DNA of 40,390 bases, from positions 1 to 40,390 of IMG/VR virus record IMGVR_UViG_3300009163_000075. One strand, written 5' to 3'. The translations under genes and the position numbers were made by a program. Below are positions 1 to 6,458 of this stretch, in pieces. The notes under the pieces were generated by a model that was not told where the DNA came from, searched no databases, and was given only the letters and a program-made list of their open reading frames with translations. Position 1 is the stretch's first letter. The number at the start of each line of letters is the position of its first letter. This stretch comes from a virus.

Positions 1-2
1 CT

Positions 3-98
3 CCTACCGTTGCAGATGTAACCGCTGGAACTGTGCAATACACAATTGTCTATACCGTTGCTGACTCTAACGGTACGCAATCTCCCGCATCTGCTTAA
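3..98 (+). CDS. C-terminal end of a virion-type protein (partial, 5' cut by window)
   Basis: An open frame enters from the left edge and ends at TAA 96-98. The 31 visible residues are Thr/Val/Ser/Ala-rich (ending NGTQSPASA), which is the beta-strand-like composition of phage head or tail proteins. The other two forward frames have stops within this stretch. The gene is followed directly by a terminator-like hairpin, so it probably ends a transcription unit. A capsid or decoration protein would fit the position upstream of adaptor genes, but 31 residues do not identify the family. Confidence 0.6.
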   Translation, partial: PTVADVTAGTVQYTIVYTVADSNGTQSPASA

Positions 99-105
99 TT
101 AATCT

Positions 106-123
106 CAGGGGCTTCGGCCCCTG
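106..123 (+). terminator. Hairpin terminator with UUCG tetraloop
   Basis: A perfect 7-bp stem, CAGGGGC/GCCCCTG, closes a TTCG tetraloop. It lies 8 bases after the stop of the upstream gene and is followed by a short T-rich run (TCTTAT). GC-rich stems with UUCG loops are typical of intrinsic terminators. The T-tract is weak, so partial read-through into the downstream genes, or a role in stabilising the 3' end of an abundant upstream mRNA, is plausible. Confidence 0.7.
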
Positions 124-141
124 TCTTATAGGAGATTAGTT

Positions 142-648
142 ATGAATCAGACACCTGTAAAACAGGCGCATCTAAATGCAAGTGGCTTTCTGGTACTTGG
201 GCGTAACCGTGTAAAAGGCATTTCTTTTGTTGGGACTGCTACTGCGGGCTATGTAGCTCTATTTGATACCACCACGGCTCCGGTAACAACTGGAACTTAT
301 GGTCGTTCTGGGACTACGGTTACTGTTACACAAACATCACATGGCTTAGTAACTGGGCAAGTGATTGGTATCGACTTTGCAGCGGGTACAGGCGGTACAG
401 CTACCAATGGTAATTACCCAGTTACGGTATTAACCTCCAGCACATTTACGATTACTGATATCAACACCGGGTCTATTACGGCGGGTGCAGCAATGGTGTA
501 TTCGGATCGTTGGCTGATGAGCTACGATGTAAGCGCAAGTGATAGCTTTAACAATTCTCCATTTATCCCTGATGATGGTGTGATAGCTGTAAACGGTATC
601 TACGCGCAGATGTCTAATCTATTGGCAGTGAACATTTTCTATGGCTGA
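142..648 (+). CDS. Putative virion structural protein with an FCCH-like beta domain
   Basis: This 168-aa protein has no enzyme motif and is rich in Thr, Gly, Val and Ser. Residues about 58-120 carry the pattern 'HGL.TGQ.IGIDF...NG.Y.VTVL....FTIT', a small beta-rich module seen in many phage virion proteins. From memory it is sometimes matched to the E1 FCCH-like Pfam family. The rest is a short conserved N-terminus (residues 1-50) and a C-terminal tail, as if the module were inserted into a small scaffold. AGGAG at 130-134 lies 7 bases before the ATG. The stop overlaps the start of the next gene by 8 bases. The exact role is unknown; a head or neck decoration function is my inference. Confidence 0.7.
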   Translation: MNQTPVKQAHLNASGFLVLGRNRVKGISFVGTATAGYVALFDTTTAPVTTGTYGRSGTTVTVTQTSHGLVTGQVIGIDFAAGTGGTATNGNYPVTVLTSSTFTITDINTGSITAGAAMVYSDRWLMSYDVSASDSFNNSPFIPDDGVIAVNGIYAQMSNLLAVNIFYG

Positions 649-1384
649 TAAGAGTTTCAACTTGGTGGGACGCAAGCTCATGCTTGCTATCCCGTGTTAT
701 GACGGCAAGGTCAACATCAAGACTGCGTTTGCCATAGCACAACTCGTTCCCAAGTTGGATAAGATGGGTGTACAGATTCATCTGGCGCACCTGTCTGGCT
801 GCTCTATTATTTCTAAAGCGCGTAACAAACTAGTACGTAACTTTATAGAGTCTGACTGCACCGACCTACTGTTTGTAGACGCAGATGTGGTTATTAACGT
901 AGAAGCTGTTACTCGTTTGTTGGCACTCTCCTCTGACCGGGATGTAGTCGCTGGAACATACCCTCGCCGTGCCACGGATGCTAAATTCTTCCTTGACTTC
1001 TATTTGGATAAACACAAGCAGTTGGAGTTTGACGAGAACGGCCTGATGCGCGTTGAGAGCGTAGCTACAGGCTTTATGCTTATTCGCCGCCATGTGATTG
1101 AACACATGATGGAAAAACATCCTGAGTGGGAATACCAAGGGGATGGCGATGGCGAGACTGAGTACGCTATCTTTGACTTCCTGTTGATTGATGGTCAGTA
1201 CATTGGCGAGGACTATGCGTTCTGCCGTAGAGCTAGGGAAGAAGGATTTAAGATTTACTTAGACCCAGCTATCAGCCTACCTCATATTGGTAGTCAAGAA
1301 TTTACCCGTAACTTTGAACAAGATGCTTTACAGCCGCTCCTTAAGGAACATGCGCGTTTGCATCTGAAAGTAGCAAATGGCTAA
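641..1384 (+). CDS. Family-2-like glycosyltransferase (GT-A fold)
   Basis: The 247-aa protein opens with a conserved 'LAIPCYDGKV' strand-loop. A 'LFVDADV' segment at about residues 78-84 is the DXD-type nucleotide-sugar and metal-binding motif of GT-A glycosyltransferases. 'IGEDYAFCRRA' near residue 188 resembles the acceptor-side ED motif, and 'DPAISLPHIG' follows. There is no signal peptide or membrane segment. It lies inside the virion gene block, overlapping the previous gene by 8 bases and the next by 8, so it is translationally coupled to them. Phages use such enzymes to glycosylate virion proteins, or less often DNA or host surface. The substrate cannot be read from sequence. Confidence 0.8.
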   Translation: MADKSFNLVGRKLMLAIPCYDGKVNIKTAFAIAQLVPKLDKMGVQIHLAHLSGCSIISKARNKLVRNFIESDCTDLLFVDADVVINVEAVTRLLALSSDRDVVAGTYPRRATDAKFFLDFYLDKHKQLEFDENGLMRVESVATGFMLIRRHVIEHMMEKHPEWEYQGDGDGETEYAIFDFLLIDGQYIGEDYAFCRRAREEGFKIYLDPAISLPHIGSQEFTRNFEQDALQPLLKEHARLHLKVANG

Positions 1385-1622
1385 GTCACCAGCATGGCAG
1401 AGAAAAGAAGGCAAATCCGAGAAGGGTGGCTTGAACGCCAAGGGTCGAGCCTCCGCCAAAAAGCAAGGTATGAATTTGAAACCTCCCCAACCGGAAGGCG
1501 GCAGCAGGCGCGACTCCTTTTGCGCAAGGATGACTGGGATGAAGAAGAAACTTACCAGCGAGAAAACGGCGAAAGACCCGAATTCCCGTATCAATAAGAG
1601 TCTACGGGCATGGAACTGCTGA
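1377..1622 (+). CDS. Conserved small basic phage protein (DUF6321-like)
   Basis: This 81-aa lysine-rich protein begins MAKSPAWQRKEGKSEKGGLN and carries the conserved core 'GRASAK.QGMNLKPPQPEGG' followed by 'RRDSFCARMTGMKKKLTSEK'. I recognise this pattern as a widespread uncharacterised phage family (DUF6321, from memory). The ATG overlaps the glycosyltransferase stop by 8 bases. An overlapping frame (1394-1597) is also open but has no family-like pattern. The net charge is strongly positive, so nucleic-acid or capsid-interior association is possible but unproven. Confidence 0.85.
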   Translation: MAKSPAWQRKEGKSEKGGLNAKGRASAKKQGMNLKPPQPEGGSRRDSFCARMTGMKKKLTSEKTAKDPNSRINKSLRAWNC

Positions 1623-1623
1623 T

Positions 1624-1872
1624 ATGGAACTGCCAATCTGGAACGTCCTTTTATCTTTCCTATCAGCAGCGCTGTTGCTATGGGTAAAGGTTTCGCATGA
1701 CGAGGTTAAACGTTTAGGTATTCTTTTGAGTAAAACTCGTGAAGAAAATGCTGATAAATTTGTAACCAAGCACGATATGCATGCTGACATTAACCGGGTA
1801 CTTGCTAGGCTTGACCGGCTAGACGAAAAGCTGGATGCGTTTATGAGGGAACAACGAAGTGCCCTCAGCTAG
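1624..1872 (+). CDS. Small membrane-anchored coiled-coil protein
   Basis: The 82-aa protein has one N-terminal hydrophobic segment (about residues 5-22, WNVLLSFLSAALLLWV). A charged heptad-like helix runs from about residue 25 to the end (KTREENADKFV...RLDRLDEKLDAFM). This topology, a short N-terminal anchor with a cytoplasmic or periplasmic coiled coil, occurs in phage hypothetical proteins sometimes labelled holin-like or spanin-like. It is far from the lysis cassette at 14.5-16 kb, so a lysis role is doubtful. The start is 1 base after the previous stop, and the 3' end overlaps the next gene by 14 bases. Confidence 0.75.
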   Translation: MELPIWNVLLSFLSAALLLWVKVSHDEVKRLGILLSKTREENADKFVTKHDMHADINRVLARLDRLDEKLDAFMREQRSALS

Positions 1873-2257
1873 CAAAAAACAACACAATTTCATGGAAGCG
1901 GTGGCTAATAACCCAGCGTTTGCCAAGAAGGTAGGCGTTCCACAGTCCGTGGGGCAAGATTTCAGTAAGGCCGATAAAGGCAAAACTTTTAAAAGAGGTG
2001 GTGAGATGGCTACAAAAATGGATCCCAAAATGATGGCTATGATGATGGCTAAAAAACGCTCTGCTATGGCCCCAGCGGCTGCTCCTATGGCTCCCCCTAT
2101 GGGCGGCGGTGGTGGTATGGGTGGCATGAAAAAAGGCGGTAAAGCTAAGAAAATGGCTTCTGGCGGTTCAGCTTCTTCTCGCGCTGATGGCGTTGCTTCC
2201 AAAGGCAAAACTAAAGGTACGTTTGTGAAGATGAACAAGGGCGGTATGTCCTGCTAA
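1859..2257 (+). CDS. Conserved small Lys/Gly/Met-rich phage protein (SRADG motif)
   Basis: The start is GTG at 1859, supported by AGGGA at 1846-1850, 8 bases upstream. The N-terminal 45 residues form a conserved module (SKKQHNFMEAVANNPAFAKK, then VGVPQSVGQDF). A Met/Ala/Pro/Gly-rich linker follows, then a C-terminal motif 'GGSASSRADGVASKGKTKG'. That motif recurs in the next gene. The protein is very basic. I recognise the N-terminal module from phage genomes but know of no function; a packaged or virion-interior protein is an inference from its charge and position. Confidence 0.8.
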   Translation: MPSASKKQHNFMEAVANNPAFAKKVGVPQSVGQDFSKADKGKTFKRGGEMATKMDPKMMAMMMAKKRSAMAPAAAPMAPPMGGGGGMGGMKKGGKAKKMASGGSASSRADGVASKGKTKGTFVKMNKGGMSC

Positions 2258-2266
2258 GGATTAATT

Positions 2267-2470
2267 ATGGCTGACGTTAAATACCCTGACGCTACCCCAG
2301 TAGACGAGCCAGTGGCTAAGAAGGCTAAGCCTAAGCCCGCACCTAAGCCGCCAATTTATCCTGACTCTGTTCCTGTAGACGAGCCGGTAAAAAAAGCTAA
2401 TGGCGGCACTGCTTCCTCACGCGCTGATGGCTGTGCCCAACGTGGGAAAACTAAAGGAATGATGCGGTGA
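2267..2470 (+). CDS. Small protein sharing the SRADG(C)A-GKTKG motif
   Basis: This 67-aa protein has two near-copies of a Pro-rich segment ('YPDATPVDEPV' and 'YPDSVPVDEPV') separated by a Lys/Pro linker. It ends in 'NGGTASSRADGCAQRGKTKG', the same C-terminal motif as the preceding gene. It is preceded by AAGGATTAATT-ATG. Its last bases overlap the GTG of the next gene. The shared tail in neighbouring small proteins suggests a common binding or targeting role, but none is established. Confidence 0.75.
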   Translation: MADVKYPDATPVDEPVAKKAKPKPAPKPPIYPDSVPVDEPVKKANGGTASSRADGCAQRGKTKGMMR

Positions 2471-2703
2471 GAGCTTCACGCGGCATGGGTAATATCAATC
2501 CTTCCAAAATGCCCGGTGCTAAGAAAAAAGCACGCAGGGATGACACTGACTTTACGCAGTATGCTAAGGGCGGAAAAGTTGGTTTATACGCTAACATCAA
2601 CGCTAAGCGAGCAAGAGGTGAGAAAATGCGTAAGCCCGGTCAAAAAGGTGCCCCGACTGCCCAAGCATTTATTGACTCTGCAAAAACAGCAGGTTTTAGA
2701 TAA
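2467..2703 (+). CDS. Conserved small basic phage protein (GLYANI-KR motif)
   Basis: The 78-aa protein uses a GTG start at 2467-2469, overlapping the previous TGA (2468-2470). It contains 'YAKGGKVGLYANINAKRARG' followed by 'EKMRKPGQKGAPTAQAF', a pattern I recognise from many uncultured phage and cyanophage genomes as a conserved hypothetical protein. It is strongly basic. It ends one base into the next start codon. Codon 41 onward holds the conserved core; the N-terminal 30 residues are variable-looking. Confidence 0.8.
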   Translation: MRASRGMGNINPSKMPGAKKKARRDDTDFTQYAKGGKVGLYANINAKRARGEKMRKPGQKGAPTAQAFIDSAKTAGFR

Positions 2704-3629
2704 TGGCAAATACTTCCGGTTCTACGGCCTTCAACCTTGACCTAACTGAGTTAGTTGAGGAAGCATTTGAACGCGCTGGTTCCGAGTTGCGCACGGGCTA
2801 TGACTTACGTACGGCCCGTCGTAGCCTTAACATCATGTTTGCCGACTGGGCAAACCGGGGGATTAACCTGTGGACTATTGAGCAGGGGACTATTGAGCTA
2901 GTACAAGGGCAAAACACGTATGCCCTACCTGACGATACGATTGACTTGCTTGAGCACCTAATACGTACTAACGCAAACAGTACGACTAATCAAGCGGACC
3001 TAACTATCACACGTATTAGTGTTTCTACCTACGCTACGATCCCCAACAAGCTAACTCAAGCTCGACCAATCCAGTTGTGGATTCAGCGTTACAACGGACA
3101 GACTTCAGTGGTAGGGTTAACCCTAAGTAGCACTATCACTAGTACGGATACGCAGATCACCCTTAGTTCTACTGTGGGCCTGCCTGCTTCTGGGTTCATA
3201 AAAATTGACTCAGAAACAATCAACTACGGGTACATAGTAGGAAATACCCTATATAGCTGTTTCCGTGGGCAGAACAACACTACCGCTGCTTCACATACTT
3301 CTGGGGCTACTGTTTACTGGCAACAGCTTCCAGCCGTGACAGTCTGGCCTACGCCCGATAATGCGCAGACGTACACATTAGCCTACTGGCGCATGCGCCG
3401 TACCCAAGATGCTGGCGGTGGTGTCAATATCATGGATGTACCTTTCCGGTTTATTCCTTGTATGGCAGCAGGGCTTGCTTACTATATAGCGGGAAAAATT
3501 CCTACTGGTGCAGAGCGCATACCTATGCTTAAAGCGCAGTACGATGAAGCTTGGCAGTTGGCAGCGGACGAAGATCGAGAAAAAGCGTCTGTGCGGTTTG
3601 TCCCGCGTCAAACATATATTGGGCGGTAG
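2703..3629 (+). CDS. Putative head-tail adaptor / tail tubular A-like protein with an inserted beta domain
   Basis: The 308-aa protein has an alpha-helical N-terminus (LVEEAFERAGSELRTGYDL, then RRSLN..FADWANRGINLW). Its C-terminal part reads 'AVTVWPTPD...YTLAYWRMRR', 'MDVPFRFIPCMAAGLAYYIA' and a final helix with YDEAW. This is the pattern of podovirus adaptor or tail tubular A-type proteins, which sit below the portal ring. Between residues about 139 and 206 a Thr/Ser-rich beta module is inserted ('ITLSSTVGLPASGFIKIDSE' to 'AASHTSGATVYW'). Removing it would join 'RPIQLWIQR' to 'LPAVTVWP', as I expect in family members lacking it. Adaptor function is inferred from pattern and position. Confidence 0.7.
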   Translation: MANTSGSTAFNLDLTELVEEAFERAGSELRTGYDLRTARRSLNIMFADWANRGINLWTIEQGTIELVQGQNTYALPDDTIDLLEHLIRTNANSTTNQADLTITRISVSTYATIPNKLTQARPIQLWIQRYNGQTSVVGLTLSSTITSTDTQITLSSTVGLPASGFIKIDSETINYGYIVGNTLYSCFRGQNNTTAASHTSGATVYWQQLPAVTVWPTPDNAQTYTLAYWRMRRTQDAGGGVNIMDVPFRFIPCMAAGLAYYIAGKIPTGAERIPMLKAQYDEAWQLAADEDREKASVRFVPRQTYIGR

Positions 3630-3631
3630 TA

Positions 3632-4021
3632 ATGGGCAACAGGTTTGCTTCTGGTAAGAATGCAATTTCTGAATGTGACCGTTGTGGTCAGCGGTTCAAG
3701 TTAAAAGTATTACGCACGGAAATTATCAAGACAAAGAACTACAATCTCTTAGTGTGTCCACCCTGCTGGGATCCAGATCACCCTCAGTTGCAACTGGGTA
3801 TGTACCCCGTTGACGACCCGCAAGCCCTGCGCAACCCTAGACCAGATCGTAGTTATGTGGCTTCTGGTTTAGATACCCTAGGGTATCCGGGGCAAGGTAG
3901 TCGTGATATTCAGTGGGGCTGGAACCCAGTTGGCGGGGCTAGTAGTTTTGATGCGGTTCTAACACCCAATTATTTGGTTGGAACCACAAGTGTTGGTACA
4001 GTAACAGTAACGGTTTCATAG
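3632..4021 (+). CDS. Zinc-ribbon phage protein
   Basis: I chose ATG 3632, 2 bases after the preceding stop, rather than a start at 3551 inside the adaptor gene. The 129-aa product begins MGNRFASGKNAISECDRCGQ and has paired cysteines CDRCG and 'CPPCWDPDHPQ', a likely four-Cys zinc site. It continues 'MYPVDDPQALRNPRPD'. The C-terminal third is a Gly/Thr/Val-rich tail typical of virion proteins. I recognise the N-terminal half as a common conserved protein beside adaptor genes in uncultured phages. No function is established. Confidence 0.8.
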   Translation: MGNRFASGKNAISECDRCGQRFKLKVLRTEIIKTKNYNLLVCPPCWDPDHPQLQLGMYPVDDPQALRNPRPDRSYVASGLDTLGYPGQGSRDIQWGWNPVGGASSFDAVLTPNYLVGTTSVGTVTVTVS

Positions 4022-4027
4022 GAGTCC

Positions 4028-4228
4028 ATGATGGCTAAAGAAAACATGAAAAGTGATATGGCGCAAGACAAGGCCATGATTAAAAAAGCGTTCAAGCAGC
4101 ACGATGCTCAAGAACACAAGGGCGGTAAGGGTACAACCTTGAAGCTCAAAAAAGGTGGCCCTACCAGTGAAGACCGCATGAGCATGGGCCGCAATATGTC
4201 TCGCGCAGCTAACCAGAAAACGGGGTAA
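4028..4228 (+). CDS. Small charged phage protein (HKGGKGT motif)
   Basis: This Lys/Met-rich protein of 65-66 aa has the core 'AMIKKAFKQHDAQEHKGGKG' followed by 'TTLKLKKGG'. Two adjacent ATGs (4028, 4031) are possible. AGGAG at 4020-4024 is 3 bases from the first and 6 from the second, so 4031 is likely the main start. It looks helical at the N-terminus and very basic. It belongs to the same cluster of small Gly/Lys-rich proteins as 1859-2703. The function is unknown. Confidence 0.75.
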   Translation: MMAKENMKSDMAQDKAMIKKAFKQHDAQEHKGGKGTTLKLKKGGPTSEDRMSMGRNMSRAANQKTG

Positions 4229-4231
4229 ATC

Positions 4232-4474
4232 ATGGCGATCAACAACAAACCTGCTTCGGCATACGCCAAGCCGCACACTATGTCTGGCAAGTCTGTGACG
4301 GTAGAAGCCAATCCCGGTAAAGACCCTAACCGTAGCAAACTAGACACTATGGACGTCAGTCTCGGTCAGTTTAGTAAATCTGCTGGGGATGAGGCTGTCA
4401 AGACTGATGGAATCAAAACCCGTGGCAATGGCTGTGCTACCAAGGGCGTGATGGCACGAGGCCCGATGGCATGA
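4232..4474 (+). CDS. Small phage protein with GNGCATKG tail
   Basis: This 80-aa protein has an ending, 'TRGNGCATKGVMARGPMA', that resembles the 'ADGCAQRGKTKG' tail of the protein at 2267-2470: a Gly/Asn/Asp-Gly-Cys-Ala core flanked by basic residues. The N-terminal half (YAKPHTMSGKSVTVEANPGK) is polar and without predicted domains. The stop codon overlaps the next start as ATGA, so the pair is translationally coupled. The function is unknown. Confidence 0.75.
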   Translation: MAINNKPASAYAKPHTMSGKSVTVEANPGKDPNRSKLDTMDVSLGQFSKSAGDEAVKTDGIKTRGNGCATKGVMARGPMA

Positions 4475-5325
4475 ACTACTCTGAGCTTTCGTCGGCGATA
4501 CAGACTTACACGGAAAATAACTTTCCGACAATTACCGTTGTAGGTAGTTTGTATACGGCTGGAAGTTTCACTGTTGGTTCTAGTTACATAATTAATACGG
4601 TTGGTACAACTAGTTTTACATCAATTGGCGCTTCTGCCAATACCGTAGGGATAACTTTTACCGCTACAGGAGCAGGCACTGGAACTGGTACGGCAGCATT
4701 AGTTACAACGTCTACACAAACAGACCAAATTAATCGGTTCATTACACAGGCTGAGCAGCGCATCTATAACTCGGTGCAATTCCCATCATTGCGTAAAAAC
4801 CAGACAGGGACAGTCACGGGTAACAACAAGTACCTGTCTTGCCCTGATGATTTTTTAGCGCCTTACTCTTTGGCTATTTACCCTTATGGCGGTGGGAGCT
4901 ATACGTATCTTCTTAACAAAGATGTGAACTTCATGCGTGAGGCGTATCCTAGCCCTACTGATACGGGGACACCAAAATACTACGCGCTATTTGGCCCCAC
5001 TGTTTCCGGGGCCACCATCACCAACGAGTTGAGTTTTATCCTCGGCCCTACGCCAGACACCGCGTACTCAGTAGAACTCCACTATTACTACTATCCAGAG
5101 TCAATCACCACTGCCTTGACTACTTGGCTGGGTGATAACTTTGATACCGTATTGTTGTATGGCGCTTTGGTAGAAGCGTACACCTTCATGAAAGGTGAGC
5201 AGGATTTAATCGCGTTGTATGACGGCAAGTACAAAGAAGCACTTGCGTTGGCTAAACGACTCGGAGACGGTATGGAAAGACAGGATGCGTACCGTAGCGG
5301 TCAATTTAGGCAGGTGGTCACATGA
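4471..5325 (+). CDS. Adaptor/neck protein (SU10-adaptor-like) with an inserted 'GTTSFTSIGA' domain
   Basis: The 284-aa protein has the core 'FITQAEQRIYNSVQFPSLRK', 'LSCPDDFLAPYSLAI', 'ELHYYYYPESIT' and a C-terminal helical segment 'LLYGALVEAYTFMKGEQDL'. I associate this pattern with podovirus adaptor proteins of the phage SU10 type. Residues about 27-78 are a Gly/Thr-rich module, 'AGSFTVGSSYIINTVGTTSF' through 'FTATGAGTGTGTA', which recurs as an independent unit in many unrelated phage proteins. Here it interrupts the N-terminal helix ('IQTYTENNFP...TDQINRFITQAE'). The start overlaps the previous stop (ATGA). Confidence 0.7.
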   Translation: MNYSELSSAIQTYTENNFPTITVVGSLYTAGSFTVGSSYIINTVGTTSFTSIGASANTVGITFTATGAGTGTGTAALVTTSTQTDQINRFITQAEQRIYNSVQFPSLRKNQTGTVTGNNKYLSCPDDFLAPYSLAIYPYGGGSYTYLLNKDVNFMREAYPSPTDTGTPKYYALFGPTVSGATITNELSFILGPTPDTAYSVELHYYYYPESITTALTTWLGDNFDTVLLYGALVEAYTFMKGEQDLIALYDGKYKEALALAKRLGDGMERQDAYRSGQFRQVVT

Positions 5326-5738
5326 GCATAGTCCAGACCCAAACTACCAGCTTCAAGAAGGAGTTGTACACGGCTGTCCACGACTTGTCCACAGACACGA
5401 TCAAGATTGCGCTGTATACGGGTAATGCGGATTTGAATGAGGCTACTACGGTTTACAGTGCTACCAATGAAGTCTCGGGTACAGGCTACACGGCTGGCGG
5501 TCAGGTCATGACAGGGGTGGCTATTAGTTCATCTGGTTCTGTAGCCTACGTAAACTGGAGCAACGTGTCTTGGACAGCAGTTTTGACTGCCCGGTGTGCT
5601 TTGATTTACAACGCATCCAAGGGTAATAAGTCTGTGGCGGTTCTGGACTTTGGGTCTGACAAAACATCGACCACCACGTTTACAATCACGATGCCCGCTA
5701 ACACCTCAACCACTGCACTTATTAGGAGTTCAAATTGA
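5322..5738 (+). CDS. Virion structural protein, first of two paralogues
   Basis: This 138-aa beta-rich protein contains 'FKKELYTAVHDLSTDTIKIA' then 'LYTGNADLNEATTVYSATNE', and 'YTAGG', 'CALIYNAS' and a Thr-rich C-terminus 'TTFTITMPANTSTTALIR'. The same landmarks in the same order occur in the protein at 5936-6427, so the two arose by duplication. The start overlaps the previous stop as ATGA. I recognise it as a recurrent structural-module protein in aquatic phages. Its exact place in the virion (neck, tail or decoration) is unknown. Confidence 0.75.
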   Translation: MSIVQTQTTSFKKELYTAVHDLSTDTIKIALYTGNADLNEATTVYSATNEVSGTGYTAGGQVMTGVAISSSGSVAYVNWSNVSWTAVLTARCALIYNASKGNKSVAVLDFGSDKTSTTTFTITMPANTSTTALIRSSN

Positions 5739-5926
5739 TTGTTACCACCACCAAAGGCGACATGGACGATTCCCAGCTTGAGAAGCGGGAAGGCACAGTC
5801 GATAATGAAAATGAACTGACATCATGGGTCGAGTATTGGCTTGATGGCGAGTTGGTTCACCGATCAGCGCATGTGACGTTGAAAAAAATGCCGGGATTTG
5901 CCGGTGCTGAAGTTGCTACTTTTTAA
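5735..5926 (+). CDS. Conserved small phage protein with a TTG start
   Basis: The 63-aa protein reads (M)IVTTTKGDMDDSQLEKREG, then 'EYWLDGELVHRSAHVTLKK'. The likely initiator is TTG at 5735, supported by AGGAG at 5724-5728 (6-base spacer) and overlap with the previous TGA (5736-5738). The first ATG lies 27 bases further on and would remove conserved residues. The charge pattern and length match a conserved hypothetical family I recall from neck and tail gene blocks. It sits between two paralogous structural genes, and its function is unknown. Confidence 0.75.
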   Translation: MIVTTTKGDMDDSQLEKREGTVDNENELTSWVEYWLDGELVHRSAHVTLKKMPGFAGAEVATF

Positions 5927-5935
5927 GGAAATATC

Positions 5936-6427
5936 ATGGCAAATACCCAAACAATGGTCACTTCGTTCCTTGGCGAACTAATGCTAGGCCAACACCAGCT
6001 TGGAGCTTCTACTATTGTCTCGCGCACTAGTTTGACTGCACCTACCACGGATACGGTAAAAGCGGCGTTGTACCTTGCTTCGGCTACGATCAATGCTGCT
6101 ACTACTGTGTATACAACTACGGGTGAGGTAACAGGAACCAACTACACCGCTGGTGGTGTGACGGTAACTAATGCAACGGCTCCAACTTCTACCAACTCGT
6201 CTTCCACGGCGGGCGTAGGGTATTGGACTCCCTCAGCGAGTATTGTGTACACAACCGTGACACTAGCTACTTCTTTTGATTGCGTGTTGATTTACAACTC
6301 TACACAGAGCAATAAGGCTATCAGTGTCCACACATTTACTGCGCAGACTATTACTGCTGGTACGTTGACATTAACAATGCCTTCTAATACCACTACGACT
6401 GCCCTGCTTCGCTTGGCAACAACCTAA
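5936..6427 (+). CDS. Virion structural protein, second paralogue
   Basis: This 163-aa paralogue of the 5322-5738 product shares 'SFLGELMLGQHQL', 'KAALYLASATINAATTVY', 'EVTGTNYTAGGV', 'CVLIYNSTQSNKAISV' and a Thr-rich end 'LTLTMPSNTTTTALLR'. It is about 25 residues longer because of insertions near residues 27-36 and 80-97. AAGGAAATATC precedes the ATG. No enzyme motif is present. Duplication with divergence is common for decoration or tail-surface proteins. Confidence 0.75.
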   Translation: MANTQTMVTSFLGELMLGQHQLGASTIVSRTSLTAPTTDTVKAALYLASATINAATTVYTTTGEVTGTNYTAGGVTVTNATAPTSTNSSSTAGVGYWTPSASIVYTTVTLATSFDCVLIYNSTQSNKAISVHTFTAQTITAGTLTLTMPSNTTTTALLRLATT

Positions 6428-6458
6428 TAGTGGGGCGCGGCTATATGCCGTGTAGGCC

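Noticed and set aside
1394-1597. Alternative frame inside the DUF6321-like gene
   Set aside because: The frame at 1377 gives a recognisable conserved protein; this one does not.
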